Source: Terriglobia bacterium
Lineage (GTDB): Bacteria > Acidobacteriota > Terriglobia > JAIQFV01
NCBI GenBank assembly: GCA_020072965.1
Contig: JAIQFY010000044.1
Coordinates: 1-41,823 of the forward strand
Length of the DNA: 41,823 bases
Direction: 5' to 3'
Below are positions 17,635 through 26,764 of the stretch, in pieces (position 1 is the first letter of the stretch; each line of letters begins with the position of its first letter). Both the position numbers and the translations under genes were made by a program. The notes beneath the pieces are model-generated. The model was not told the origin of the DNA and did no database searches. It saw only the letters and a list, made by a program, of their open reading frames with translations.

Positions 17635-19107
17635 TCAGCGGATCACGGAGGCTGTCACCGTGGTTAAGAAATCGAGCCTCCCGTTTCCAAAGATCTCCAG
17701 CATGGTCAAAGGGATTGATGAGATGACATGGATGTGCCCGCCAATTTGAGGTGAGAATCCTGGAATCAGTTCGATCAGTTGTTGGGAAATGCGCCCTCCG
17801 GCAGCGACGGTCACCGACCCCTGGCCAGTGAGACTGCCTGTTGGGGAATAAACTTGGATCTGGACTGTGGCCGCAGTCGAGTTAGGATTTTGAAAGGCCA
17901 AGCCCGTCCAATAGCCGACGCCCCCAGCGTCCCCCGAAGCTACCTGGGCAAACACTGCCTCAGAATAGGTCTGGGCCGCGACCGGAACCGCCGTGGCGAA
18001 CCGATGTTGTGCATTGTCGCCGATCACGGCGGAACCCATGACTGGCCCTCCTGGAGATGAAATCTCCAACGAGCCCACCACCAACCCCGGCCCGGAAATT
18101 CCAAACAAGACCGTCCCCTGCCCCACCACTTGACCTTGATTCGGCACGAGGATCCGCTGAGGATTTGTTTGAACGCCGTTGACGACCAGGTTTCCCTGCT
18201 CGTCCAGCAGGCTCACCGTGACTTCCAACGGAACCAAGGAAGGATTGACCAGACTCAACTCCGTGAACCAGTCGGGCCCCACCACAAATTGCGGCATGAA
18301 GAGCCTCGTTGCACCTTGGTTCATTGGCGGAGGGGACTGACCCACAAGAAGCCGACTGTTCGAAATCTGCTGAAAAGCGCTGAGAGGCTGGGAGGATTGG
18401 ACCGTCATATAGCCGTTAACCAGTGGAACTCCCGGAAAGTCCCCCAGCTTGGGGAAGAAATTCATCACCGAACTGTCCAGCATTTCCTGTGGCTCCAAAG
18501 TAACACTCTTGTCAAACTCATAAAACGCCGTATCCACGAACGAAAGCGTCACGTTCGCCCGCACTGGATTGTCATTGATGAGGGTGAATTCAAAATTTCC
18601 CACGGGATCCACTCTCGATTCAGGGAGGGTGAATTGCGTGGCTGAGCAGGTAGGATCGGAAGAACCTGCGAAAGCAAGGATGTTCGTGGGAGTGTTCAGA
18701 AACATCGCATGCACATCCGGGCTGGGGGAGCTGACCTCAACCCATCCTCCCGCGAAGCCCTCGAACCGTGGATCGTACTCGCTTAGAAATTTCGAAACTT
18801 GGGCCAGCGCAGGGATCGTCACGGAAGTGCTCACGGTGACCGTGAAACGCGCAGAGCCCGAACTGCCGGGGTCGCGGGAGTATCCGCGCAGTTGGACTTC
18901 AGCCGCCGAGCTTCCGCTATTGGTCAGTGCAAGTCCCACTTTTGCTGTCGCGTCATTGCGGAGTACGGGTATCTCGAAGGTGTTCGCTGCGCCGAGGGTT
19001 GGAATCAAAAGGAACATCGCCAGGGCGAACAGGCGATATGCGAAACTCCTTTTCTGAGGAATGGAGCGTATAGTCTTTCCTGGTCGGTTGTTGGCCTTAA
19101 TTTTCAT
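17635..19107 (-). CDS. Modular secreted beta-sandwich protein
   Basis: 490 residues; GGTGAGG precedes the ATG on the minus strand. Signal peptide after a basic start: FALAMFLLIPTLGAA, cut before NTFEIP. The mature part consists only of repeated beta-sandwich units: KVGLALTNSGSSAAEVQLRGYS, FEFTLINDNPVRANVTLSF, FMPQFVVGPDWFTELSLVNPS and GYWTGLAFQNPNSTAATVQIQVYS, each followed by a turn such as LLDEQGNLV or SPTGSLTG. The same unit types occur in the protein at 5081-6883, so both belong to one acidobacterial-style family of secreted modular proteins. It stands between the PKD paralog and the YVTN protein in the minus-strand arm of the oxidase locus, 138 bases after the former, with hairpins in between. 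A structural or adhesive surface role is likely; there is no catalytic motif. Confidence 0.85.
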   Translation of the reverse strand: MKIKANNRPGKTIRSIPQKRSFAYRLFALAMFLLIPTLGAANTFEIPVLRNDATAKVGLALTNSGSSAAEVQLRGYSRDPGSSGSARFTVTVSTSVTIPALAQVSKFLSEYDPRFEGFAGGWVEVSSPSPDVHAMFLNTPTNILAFAGSSDPTCSATQFTLPESRVDPVGNFEFTLINDNPVRANVTLSFVDTAFYEFDKSVTLEPQEMLDSSVMNFFPKLGDFPGVPLVNGYMTVQSSQPLSAFQQISNSRLLVGQSPPPMNQGATRLFMPQFVVGPDWFTELSLVNPSLVPLEVTVSLLDEQGNLVVNGVQTNPQRILVPNQGQVVGQGTVLFGISGPGLVVGSLEISSPGGPVMGSAVIGDNAQHRFATAVPVAAQTYSEAVFAQVASGDAGGVGYWTGLAFQNPNSTAATVQIQVYSPTGSLTGQGSVTVAAGGRISQQLIELIPGFSPQIGGHIHVISSIPLTMLEIFGNGRLDFLTTVTASVIR

Positions 19108-19127
19108 AGTCCCTCACCTTTGAGCAG

Positions 19128-19183
19128 TCTTCACTTATCATCCGGAGTGAAGATCCTGAATTAATCTTCAGCGGGTGAAGATT
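19128..19183 (-). terminator. Two adjacent hairpins between secreted-protein genes
   Basis: TCTTCACT (19128-19135) pairs with AGTGAAGA (19146-19153), and AATCTTCA (19163-19170) pairs with TGAAGATT (19176-19183, 5-nt loop). The arms of the two are similar, and a further ATCTTCACCC follows at 19201, so the region is built from a repeated TCTTCA word. Termination or partial attenuation between the PKD gene and the next gene is likely. There is no long T-tract. Confidence 0.45.
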
Positions 19184-19245
19184 CAGTCAGATGTTCCTCA
19201 ATCTTCACCCACTGCAATTCCTCACTTAACCTACTCATGCCACGT

Positions 19246-21798
19246 TCACTTGATAGCAACCGTGGATGTGGCTGTACCTCCAAAACTTGATGTGACCGTT
19301 ACACTGGTGGGTGATGTTGTCGTAACCGTTGCGGTGTATGTATTCGTCGCCGAAGCATAGATCATCACCACGTCCGGGATGCCTGCCACATGGAGCGTCA
19401 GTTGTGGCTGCCCCGTGTTTGGAGTATTGATTGAGCTGGCGTTGGATGTAGCTGTCACATCCAATCGTGATTTTGCCCTCCGCCAGGTCGCGTTCGTAAT
19501 ATTGACGGTATCGAGAGGTGGCTTCACAGTCACGTTTGTAATTCCCGTGGAGCTGAAACCCGCGGCATCCGTGACCTTCAACTGGAATGTAAACGTAAAA
19601 GGCGGTTGGATGGGAGTCAGGGCCGGCGCCGAGAAGGTCGCTGTCGACGACGTTGCCGTGTTCGTCACCGTCAAGGTGAGTTGCGGAGTCGCCGGGGCAG
19701 TCTGGGTCCACTGGAACGATAAGGGTGTGCTCGGGTCGATAGCGCTGCCGCTGATCCTGACAGGTGACAGCCCGGAGTTAACCTGCTGGTCGGCACTCAT
19801 GGTGATCACCGGAGCCCCAAGAGGAACCACCGTCACACTGGTCGTTGAAATTGCCGAGGACGTGAAGCCGTTGTCAACCGCAAGCGAGAAGGTCAGCACC
19901 GTCGGCACGGTTACTGGCGGCGCCGTGAAGAACGCGCTCGGGAAACCCGGATCCTGGAGCCCTGGGGGGTTAGGAAGTGTCGGCCCGCCGCTCTGCAACC
20001 AGGTGTAGTTGAGCGGAAGCGTTGGATTGTTTGTGTCGAAGCTCCCGGTGCCGTTGAGGATCACCGACGCTCCGGAATTCACCGTCTGCGAAGGACCCGC
20101 ATTGGCGACCGGCGCGGAAATCACGGTGCCCAGGCTGCAACCTGTGGGAGGAGCAGGAGAGACCAGTCCCGGCCACGGATTGAGTTGTGAGAGGTTGCCT
20201 AACGCGGTCGCGCTCGCGTTTGACCCGGCCCCAAAGTACGGCCCGGAACCATTGACCAGGAATGGAAACTCCTGGAACGGCATTGGCACCGGCGGGCTTC
20301 CAATAATCAAACTTTCGGGAAAAATGAAAGTGAAGTTAGGCGCGTGATACTGCCCCGCGATCAAACCGTTGGCATATCTTTTTGCAGTCGTCAGCAACGT
20401 ATCGAGCGCCGAACCCGACACCTGTCCGCCCGTCAGCGTACGGCTGACAACGCGCATCTCGCGGGTGGCCGGAAGGAAGTTGCCAATCGTGGTTCTCAGG
20501 CGGGCGCGCCCCTTCAAGCCCCCTACGGGTGGGCCAAAGGGATCGGCGGTTCCGTAGTACCGATCGCTCTGATGACCGCAAGAATCCACATCAATTGCAT
20601 AAATATCAACGAGCTGAGTCGGGTCCGTGGAGAACGCTGTAACGCGGAGTTTCTCTACCGCCTCTTGAGGGAAAAGCGGATTGGGAATACCGCCGATACC
20701 CAGCAGCATCTCTTCGATGTTGAGATAGGCCGGCATGGAGCCTGGCGCTGTGAAGATGCCGAGGTTCGCGTTGATCGTGTGCGCCGAGATGTAAAGGCAA
20801 TTGTTGTTCAAGGCACTGGGCACGCAAAGGGGATCAGCATCTTTGACGAGTGTGCCTGAATAGTCGATGTAATCGTTGATTTCGAACGGGGCCTGCTGCG
20901 TTGAGTCGGGAATCTGAATATTCAGGCCCGTTCCGGGGTCCACTATTGGCGCCGGAATGGTGAAGATCGTCTGGAAGCCGCCCGTAATGGGATCCATCGG
21001 GCGGTTCTTCTGGGGACAGAGGGGATCGATGCTGACAGTGGGGTCGGTCCGCGGGATGCACATGGGATACCCGGTTTGTGCATGGATGGTCGGATTGTCC
21101 TCATCAGACGTGAAACGCTGGTCATGCGATTGAGCGCTGCCAAACCGCCCGCTGGGCGTATTGATACGTACTCGCGCCTTGATTTGCGGTGAGGTGCTGC
21201 CAAGGGGAGAAGAACTCACCCACAATTCCCCTTTGGCGTAATCGATATAATTAATGAACCCCTGCCCGACTTTCAGCGCCTGTTGCGAAATGAAGATGAA
21301 CGCTGCAAGATAGCGGTCATTCGCGCCGTCAGATACGCGGTTGCCGATGACCGTCACCTCATAAGAGGCCAGAGGGGTCGGGATATCGCTCAATGCAAGG
21401 CCAGTCTGGTCGGCGCCGAGAAGTCCTGAGCCCATCCCATATGGACCTGTGGAGCAAGGCAACCCGGTCGACGCACAACCGAGACTGGCAGGTACGGTTG
21501 AGGACGGAGCGAGCTTGAATAGCTCCTGCCAGGTCAGGGCAAACGCGGGCATCTGGAGCAGAGTGTTCTTCGGAACCGTGATCTGTGTCCCGTTCACCGT
21601 AAGAGTTCCGCCACAGGTGACATCGGTCCTGCAGGCGGAATCCAGTGTCGCCTGCTCGATGAACCCGGTCACCTGGAAGGGCGAAATCGCTTGGAGAGTG
21701 GCAGCGTAAGTGTTGCCCCTGGACAGCAATCCTGTGAACAGGAAGAGACCGAAGGCGATACAGCTGAGCATTTTCATGATCGAACCATAGCTTTTCAT
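19246..21798 (-). CDS. Large secreted protein with PKD-like domains, third paralog
   Basis: 850 residues. GAGGTG lies 6 nt before the ATG on the minus strand. Signal peptide LSCIAFGLFLFTGLLSRGNTYAA. The N-terminal region (about 35-560) matches the protein at 1238-3742 segment by segment: PFQVTGFIEQATLDS, GGTLTVNGTQITVPKN, LTWQELF, FISQQALKVGQGFINYIDY, DQRFTSDEDNPTI, QQAPFEINDYIDYSGTLV, NFLPATREMRVVSR and NGLIAGQYHAPNF. It then has two PKD-like domains (PVANAGPSQTVNSG near 565, a second near 660) and a diverged C-terminal domain. It differs from the plus-strand pair by extra cysteines (SACRTDVTCGG, GCASTGLPC). It follows the giant oxidase by 120 bases on the same strand and is probably co-transcribed with it. 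The family appears to accompany this oxidase; biochemical role unknown. Confidence 0.9.
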   Translation of the reverse strand: MKSYGSIMKMLSCIAFGLFLFTGLLSRGNTYAATLQAISPFQVTGFIEQATLDSACRTDVTCGGTLTVNGTQITVPKNTLLQMPAFALTWQELFKLAPSSTVPASLGCASTGLPCSTGPYGMGSGLLGADQTGLALSDIPTPLASYEVTVIGNRVSDGANDRYLAAFIFISQQALKVGQGFINYIDYAKGELWVSSSPLGSTSPQIKARVRINTPSGRFGSAQSHDQRFTSDEDNPTIHAQTGYPMCIPRTDPTVSIDPLCPQKNRPMDPITGGFQTIFTIPAPIVDPGTGLNIQIPDSTQQAPFEINDYIDYSGTLVKDADPLCVPSALNNNCLYISAHTINANLGIFTAPGSMPAYLNIEEMLLGIGGIPNPLFPQEAVEKLRVTAFSTDPTQLVDIYAIDVDSCGHQSDRYYGTADPFGPPVGGLKGRARLRTTIGNFLPATREMRVVSRTLTGGQVSGSALDTLLTTAKRYANGLIAGQYHAPNFTFIFPESLIIGSPPVPMPFQEFPFLVNGSGPYFGAGSNASATALGNLSQLNPWPGLVSPAPPTGCSLGTVISAPVANAGPSQTVNSGASVILNGTGSFDTNNPTLPLNYTWLQSGGPTLPNPPGLQDPGFPSAFFTAPPVTVPTVLTFSLAVDNGFTSSAISTTSVTVVPLGAPVITMSADQQVNSGLSPVRISGSAIDPSTPLSFQWTQTAPATPQLTLTVTNTATSSTATFSAPALTPIQPPFTFTFQLKVTDAAGFSSTGITNVTVKPPLDTVNITNATWRRAKSRLDVTATSNASSINTPNTGQPQLTLHVAGIPDVVMIYASATNTYTATVTTTSPTSVTVTSSFGGTATSTVAIK

Positions 21799-21918
21799 CT
21801 AAGCACCTCTGGACTTGTCTTTCTTTGAGAATGTTTGCGTCCGCCCATTCGTCTTTCGCTACGATATTTCTTGAGAGCGCCAGCTGGGGGGGGCGATCCC
21901 CCGCGGGCGCGTGAGTCT

Positions 21919-24900
21919 TCATTTCACGCGGAATATTCCCCAGAGTCCCCCGTCGAACATGAAGGACTGCTGGTCGCGGAAGAGGTAATCCCCTCTCACG
22001 CCAAACTTGCCCCCAGCATTACTGATGACAAACGTGTGGTGGTCGCTCGGCCCGATCCCCATTTGGGAGCCCAGATATGCGGAAAGCGGATTATCACCGA
22101 TGACAGTTGAGCTATTGGTAAACGGTTCCTCCTCCCAGCCATGACCGTGGATTTGAAACACGTGATTGCGGGAGTGACCACCGGGCTCAAGGACATGGAA
22201 TCGCACTTGCATTCCTGCCGTCGCGGTAAAAACGGGAGTCACCGGGTCACCACCCACCTGGGAGTTTGAGAGCACATTGGTAAAATCAAAGGTGCGGGTG
22301 TCTGTGAGGGCGGTTTCCGGCAGGAAGCCCATTCGCTTCCATAACGGCTCGGTGCGGTAGTTAAACGCTTTGTGGCCCGAGTCCTCAGGGTCTTCCGCCT
22401 CGGCCAGCAATTGAACCGTCGAATTCAGGTCAGTGCCGCCATTGTAGCGAAGGTTCAAGTCGTCTTGAATGAGCAAAGCAAAATCGCGGAATGCGGGCCC
22501 TTTCCAGGGAGTCACCGTAGCCGACGCCCGGGAATTGGCATCCTCCACCCACGTTGACCACTGCGGCTCGATGATGAGCGCACCGATCGCGCCCTTGTTG
22601 CTGTGCTTGATCGGGTCGGAAGAGATGAGGTTGGTAGCGCCGTATTCGATCGCAGTGGCATCGCGTTTGCCATTCTTCACAGTCACTTGACCGGCATACC
22701 ACCGATAGAGAACTGTGGATCCAGGCGGGACCACACCGGGGGTGTTCATACCGACGTCTGTGCCGTCATCTCCGGTCGTCATCGAATAGGTCACCAGCTG
22801 CGGGTGCAGTCCCACATCGCTCGAAGGGATGAGTTGGTTCGCGTTAAAAAAATCGACAATCGGCGGCATGGTATTGAAGCCATTCACATCCGGAAGGACG
22901 GCGGGCAAACGGTTGGTGAGAGTGAGTTCGATGCAATCGCCCGCCGCGGCCCTCAGAACCAGCGGTTCAATGGGGACGCCGGGTTTCAATCTTCCGTTCG
23001 AGTCGAGGTCAGCACTGCGAACATAAAGGATGGCCGTTGGATCGCTAAGCTGCCCTGTGTTTGTGATGCGCGGGTTATAGACTAACGGTCCGCCTAGAGC
23101 TTGTTGAGCAGTAATTGCCGTGGCGGCAAAACTGCGTGTGGGGGCGGCGGAAGGACATATCCCTTTGGTCACTGTATTACTATTGGTCGGGGTATGGCCT
23201 GAGAGGTTATTCGGCAACGGGAGAAGATCTGTTTGCGGCGCCGCCTGTCGATCATAGACCCGCATCAGTCCCCACATCCCATTCCACAGATCGTCCACAG
23301 AGGAACCTGTCTTGTATAGATAATCGATGAACGGCCGGTTGCCCGCCGAGTCCAGGCGATGGGTGATGAATTCGAAATGCTCTGAAATGCCGGCCATTTG
23401 CGAATTGCGATAGCCGGAGTTGGGATCGCTGGGCTCGAACAGCCATTTGATCCCGTTCATACTGAAGTTGTGGCTTTCCTCCGTCGCCCCCACCATAACC
23501 CGTATGTGCACACTGTCCTCTTCATAGGCCCGCAGCAGCGGCGTGAAGGGGTCGGTCGGCAATACGCCGCCAGTAAGCGGTGGATAGAAATTGGGCTGCG
23601 TGTTCAGGGCCGGATCCTTGCGTGTGATTTTAGAGGAGAACACGTGCGACAGATCCCCGGCGACACCGCTTGCCTGTGTGTTGCTGAGCGGATCCCGGAC
23701 ACGGAGCGGGATGGGCTCGTTGCGGTAGTTCACTGTCATTGTGCCAACATCAGCTGCCGAGATGGCCTCTGGGCAAGGGGGGGCAGCTGGGCCGGGACAG
23801 CCAGCTGCCGGAATAAGCCCGTAGATCGGATCCTCGTCCCGGACCGGCGGATTAACCGCTTTTCCCTCCGACGTGTACGCGAGTTGATAATCAGCGAACT
23901 CGAACATGAATTCGCGGTAGGTATCGGCCTGGTTGGCAGTAAGGATGTCTGCACGCCAGCTGGTGGGCCCCCCATCAAAGCCGCTGCCCAGCATCACTCC
24001 CGTTTCTGGATTTCGCCAGGTAGAACCCTGTGGCTCTACTACCAACCCGGCATACAGACCGGCCTGCTGGTGTGTCGAAGGTCCAAAATGGTCGTGAGTA
24101 AACACTGTTCGCAGGGTGCGATCCTGACCGGCGTTGTTCAGCGTATTGTCGGCATACCACCGCTGTACCGTGGTCTGGGCGCCGGGCGTACCGAAGTAGG
24201 GATGCGGCTTGGCGCTGAGCATCACTTTCGCCCCTCCCCCACCAACGGTTTCCAAACCGCCCGCAGCATTGATCGCAGTGATGCGTTCAACGACTTCGTC
24301 CGGGCTGAAGGTACCGTCTTCATAATTGAAGCCGTTTCCAGAGCCATCAGACGCGGTGACATCGAACTTCACGAGGTGAATGTGCTGGCCAATAACATCG
24401 GTTGGGGTGCGGACCTGGAAATCGTCCTGTTGGTATTCGTTCGGCACGAGGTTGGTATGGTAATAGGTGATGCAGTCGTTGGTGTTGGCGCGGAAGAAGA
24501 ACGGCTCGGGCGGCCTGATCCCAGCAAGGGTCGAAGCCACATCGCCCCACAGAGTGAGGATGCGCGATTGCGGGAAGTGCCAGCCCTCCTTGTTGAACTT
24601 GATATCGAGTTGGATGGCAGCCGCCCTGTAAATTCGCGGCACCCCGACCGCTTTCCCGGTGTCGTCTTCGCAAGGGTCAGCAAAGGGGGCCCCATGTTGG
24701 GGTGGCAGGCCGTTCGTGACAAAGTTGCCTGGAGTGCCGTCGGGATTATAGCTCGGATGCAGGCGCACCCCGTGATACGCCATGGCGATTTTTTCGAGAG
24801 GCGAGCCGTCTTCCGGCACACTGATGGCAGCAGCCGTGAGGAGCTTTTTATGGAAGTCCAAACGGGTCTCGGCATGATCCGCGGTTCCCCCCGTGATGAT

Positions 24901-26751
24901 GTGCCGGGGCAGGCCCCCATCGTCGATAGTGTCGAGTGGCGGGTGCGGCGGCCGGTGGCCGGCTACCGCGCCGGGCGACACGAGATGGCCAGCGCCGTCG
25001 TAGGCTGCAGCGGCAAAGAACGGATAGCCCGGATTTCCACTTCCGTTCACTACTACCTGGCCATTCTGGATGCTGACCGTGGCTCCGGGCAGGGGGGCCA
25101 TGGGCAGAGTGGGAAGAGGAACTAACGCCGGTATGGGCGTTCCTACCGCGATTTCGCCATCGGGCAGCGCGCGCGCGCCCGGGGCAGGCCTTCCAGACGC
25201 GTCCAGGACCGTCCCTGCCTCAAACACATCATGGCTGCGCCACAGCTCCCACATGCCTTGAGCAAAATGCGGGTAAAAATGACAATGGAAAATGGCATCA
25301 CCGACGATCTTATTGCGGTTGCCGCTACCGTTGTAGGTGATTTCGTAGGTCCAGCCCTGGCCGGGGCCGATGGCTTGGCTGTCGAGATAGGCGGAGTTGT
25401 CACTGTCGGGGGTGTGCAACCACTGATGTGTGTGCAGGTGGAAGATGTGGTGCTCTTTAGGTCCAGCATGCAGGTTCCGGAACTTGACGTGGTCGCTGAT
25501 GTAGCTATGGTGGACATTGGAAGGGTCGTCGGGATAAAACGCCTGCGTGGCCACGATGCCTGCTGCCGGGTCCGATCCGTTGGCGGGAATATCCACCACC
25601 ATAGCAGGGTCTCCTACCGCCCAGGAGGATAGGAAGAACTCTTCAAATTTGCACTCGGTACAGCCCTTCATTGGGCCGAGCCCGATGCGATTGGCAAAAA
25701 TCTCGGCGCCCACTCCGGCCGAGCCATAGTTGATGGCGAATCCATCCCGCACGCTGTGCAGGGTGTTGCTTAAAACCGGATCGAGAATAAAATCGTCGAA
25801 GAACGCCTGGTGAGCGATGATCTCATCATGAAAGATCACCGTAAACTCGCGAAATGGCTGATCACGATCCGGGTAAATTGCATTCACTCGGTAGGTCCCG
25901 GTTGGGAACCGACCGGCATTGGGGCCCGTGATCATGGCGTTTAGATCCGAATGGACGATCTCGTTGCCCAGGGTCATTTTCAGGATGGGGAGACCCGCGC
26001 GTGGATGCCCCGCAGGATAGACAGCGCTGTAGTTGATCTTGGGATGTGCATCCGGCGTCGTGCCGTTGCTGGCCAATGCGAGATCGGCTGCCGTAATCTG
26101 GCTGCGGTAATACTCGGCGCCCGCGGGCTCTACATTGACGGCTCCAAACAGCCCTGCGGAGAGCGTGCCCCCATCGCCTTCCCCACTGGTCGTCGCCCCC
26201 GCACTATAGAGTAGAAATGTCCCTTCTTTCTGAGCTGCGAAAGTATAAGTGGCGCTGCCCCCGGGAAACACCAGGCTGCTCACGTTCGTTCCAACGTTGG
26301 AACCGTCGGAGGCAATGCTGCCGACCAGTTGCATTCCCATGACATGAATACTGGCCGAGCGCGTCGCGGGTTCGTCAACAGCCAGCGGGACGGAGTTGAG
26401 CAGGTTGGTAAAGTTAATTGTGAGGCAATCGTTCACGTTCATGCGGAGAACGATGGGGCGCGGGCGCTTACCATCCCTCAGTCTCACATTTCCGCTCGCC
26501 AAGGGTGTTCCAGGGTTGATGGGAACCACATCACGCTTCAGAGCAAAGATCATCCCGGCAGGGTTGGATGCCCCGAGGCGATTGTAGAAAAACGGTTGAT
26601 TCAAAGCCACAACATCGGCCGTCTTTGTCCCTGTACACTGGGCCGACAGGTGACCGGGAGCGAGTGTAATTAATGTCCCAATCAGGAGCATCAAGAATAA
26701 CAGAAGCCGTTTAGAGTTAGGATTCGTTATAAGGCGGTTGGTGCTGGACAT
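21919..26751 (-). CDS. Giant multicopper oxidase, MnxG/McoA-like
   Basis: About 1610 residues. The start at 26751 is chosen over 26781 because a perfect AGGAGG sits 7 nt upstream and a signal peptide then begins MSSTNRL and runs through LLLFLMLLIGTLITL to LSAQ. The protein contains several cupredoxin domains. Four HxH motifs for a type 1 plus trinuclear copper site are present: HLHTH near residue 440, FHCHFYPHFAQGMW near 489-501 (type 1 Cys with His and Met), GQHIH near 790 and FTHDHFG near 886. A further HGHGW lies near 1536. The motif order is permuted relative to small laccases, as in giant Mn(II) oxidases. Phrases after the HCH site (GARALPDGEI, GTPIPALVPLPTLPMAP) resemble my memory of McoA-type enzymes. 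These oxidise metal ions or phenols with O2 as acceptor. The protein is exported by Sec. The substrate is not determinable here; Mn(II) is a hypothesis. Confidence 0.93.
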   Translation of the reverse strand: MSSTNRLITNPNSKRLLLFLMLLIGTLITLAPGHLSAQCTGTKTADVVALNQPFFYNRLGASNPAGMIFALKRDVVPINPGTPLASGNVRLRDGKRPRPIVLRMNVNDCLTINFTNLLNSVPLAVDEPATRSASIHVMGMQLVGSIASDGSNVGTNVSSLVFPGGSATYTFAAQKEGTFLLYSAGATTSGEGDGGTLSAGLFGAVNVEPAGAEYYRSQITAADLALASNGTTPDAHPKINYSAVYPAGHPRAGLPILKMTLGNEIVHSDLNAMITGPNAGRFPTGTYRVNAIYPDRDQPFREFTVIFHDEIIAHQAFFDDFILDPVLSNTLHSVRDGFAINYGSAGVGAEIFANRIGLGPMKGCTECKFEEFFLSSWAVGDPAMVVDIPANGSDPAAGIVATQAFYPDDPSNVHHSYISDHVKFRNLHAGPKEHHIFHLHTHQWLHTPDSDNSAYLDSQAIGPGQGWTYEITYNGSGNRNKIVGDAIFHCHFYPHFAQGMWELWRSHDVFEAGTVLDASGRPAPGARALPDGEIAVGTPIPALVPLPTLPMAPLPGATVSIQNGQVVVNGSGNPGYPFFAAAAYDGAGHLVSPGAVAGHRPPHPPLDTIDDGGLPRHIITGGTADHAETRLDFHKKLLTAAAISVPEDGSPLEKIAMAYHGVRLHPSYNPDGTPGNFVTNGLPPQHGAPFADPCEDDTGKAVGVPRIYRAAAIQLDIKFNKEGWHFPQSRILTLWGDVASTLAGIRPPEPFFFRANTNDCITYYHTNLVPNEYQQDDFQVRTPTDVIGQHIHLVKFDVTASDGSGNGFNYEDGTFSPDEVVERITAINAAGGLETVGGGGAKVMLSAKPHPYFGTPGAQTTVQRWYADNTLNNAGQDRTLRTVFTHDHFGPSTHQQAGLYAGLVVEPQGSTWRNPETGVMLGSGFDGGPTSWRADILTANQADTYREFMFEFADYQLAYTSEGKAVNPPVRDEDPIYGLIPAAGCPGPAAPPCPEAISAADVGTMTVNYRNEPIPLRVRDPLSNTQASGVAGDLSHVFSSKITRKDPALNTQPNFYPPLTGGVLPTDPFTPLLRAYEEDSVHIRVMVGATEESHNFSMNGIKWLFEPSDPNSGYRNSQMAGISEHFEFITHRLDSAGNRPFIDYLYKTGSSVDDLWNGMWGLMRVYDRQAAPQTDLLPLPNNLSGHTPTNSNTVTKGICPSAAPTRSFAATAITAQQALGGPLVYNPRITNTGQLSDPTAILYVRSADLDSNGRLKPGVPIEPLVLRAAAGDCIELTLTNRLPAVLPDVNGFNTMPPIVDFFNANQLIPSSDVGLHPQLVTYSMTTGDDGTDVGMNTPGVVPPGSTVLYRWYAGQVTVKNGKRDATAIEYGATNLISSDPIKHSNKGAIGALIIEPQWSTWVEDANSRASATVTPWKGPAFRDFALLIQDDLNLRYNGGTDLNSTVQLLAEAEDPEDSGHKAFNYRTEPLWKRMGFLPETALTDTRTFDFTNVLSNSQVGGDPVTPVFTATAGMQVRFHVLEPGGHSRNHVFQIHGHGWEEEPFTNSSTVIGDNPLSAYLGSQMGIGPSDHHTFVISNAGGKFGVRGDYLFRDQQSFMFDGGLWGIFRVK

Positions 26752-26758
26752 GAATAAA

Positions 26759-26764
26759 CCTCCT
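26759..26764 (-). promoter_or_regulatory. Ribosome-binding site deciding the oxidase start
   Basis: AGGAGG on the minus strand, 7 nt before the ATG at 26751. It selects this start over the ATG ten codons upstream. Confidence 0.8.

Noticed and set aside
23398-25125. 575-codon open frame antisense to the oxidase gene
   Set aside because: It lies wholly inside a gene with clear copper motifs. It has no recognisable domain and arises from the codon composition of the real gene.
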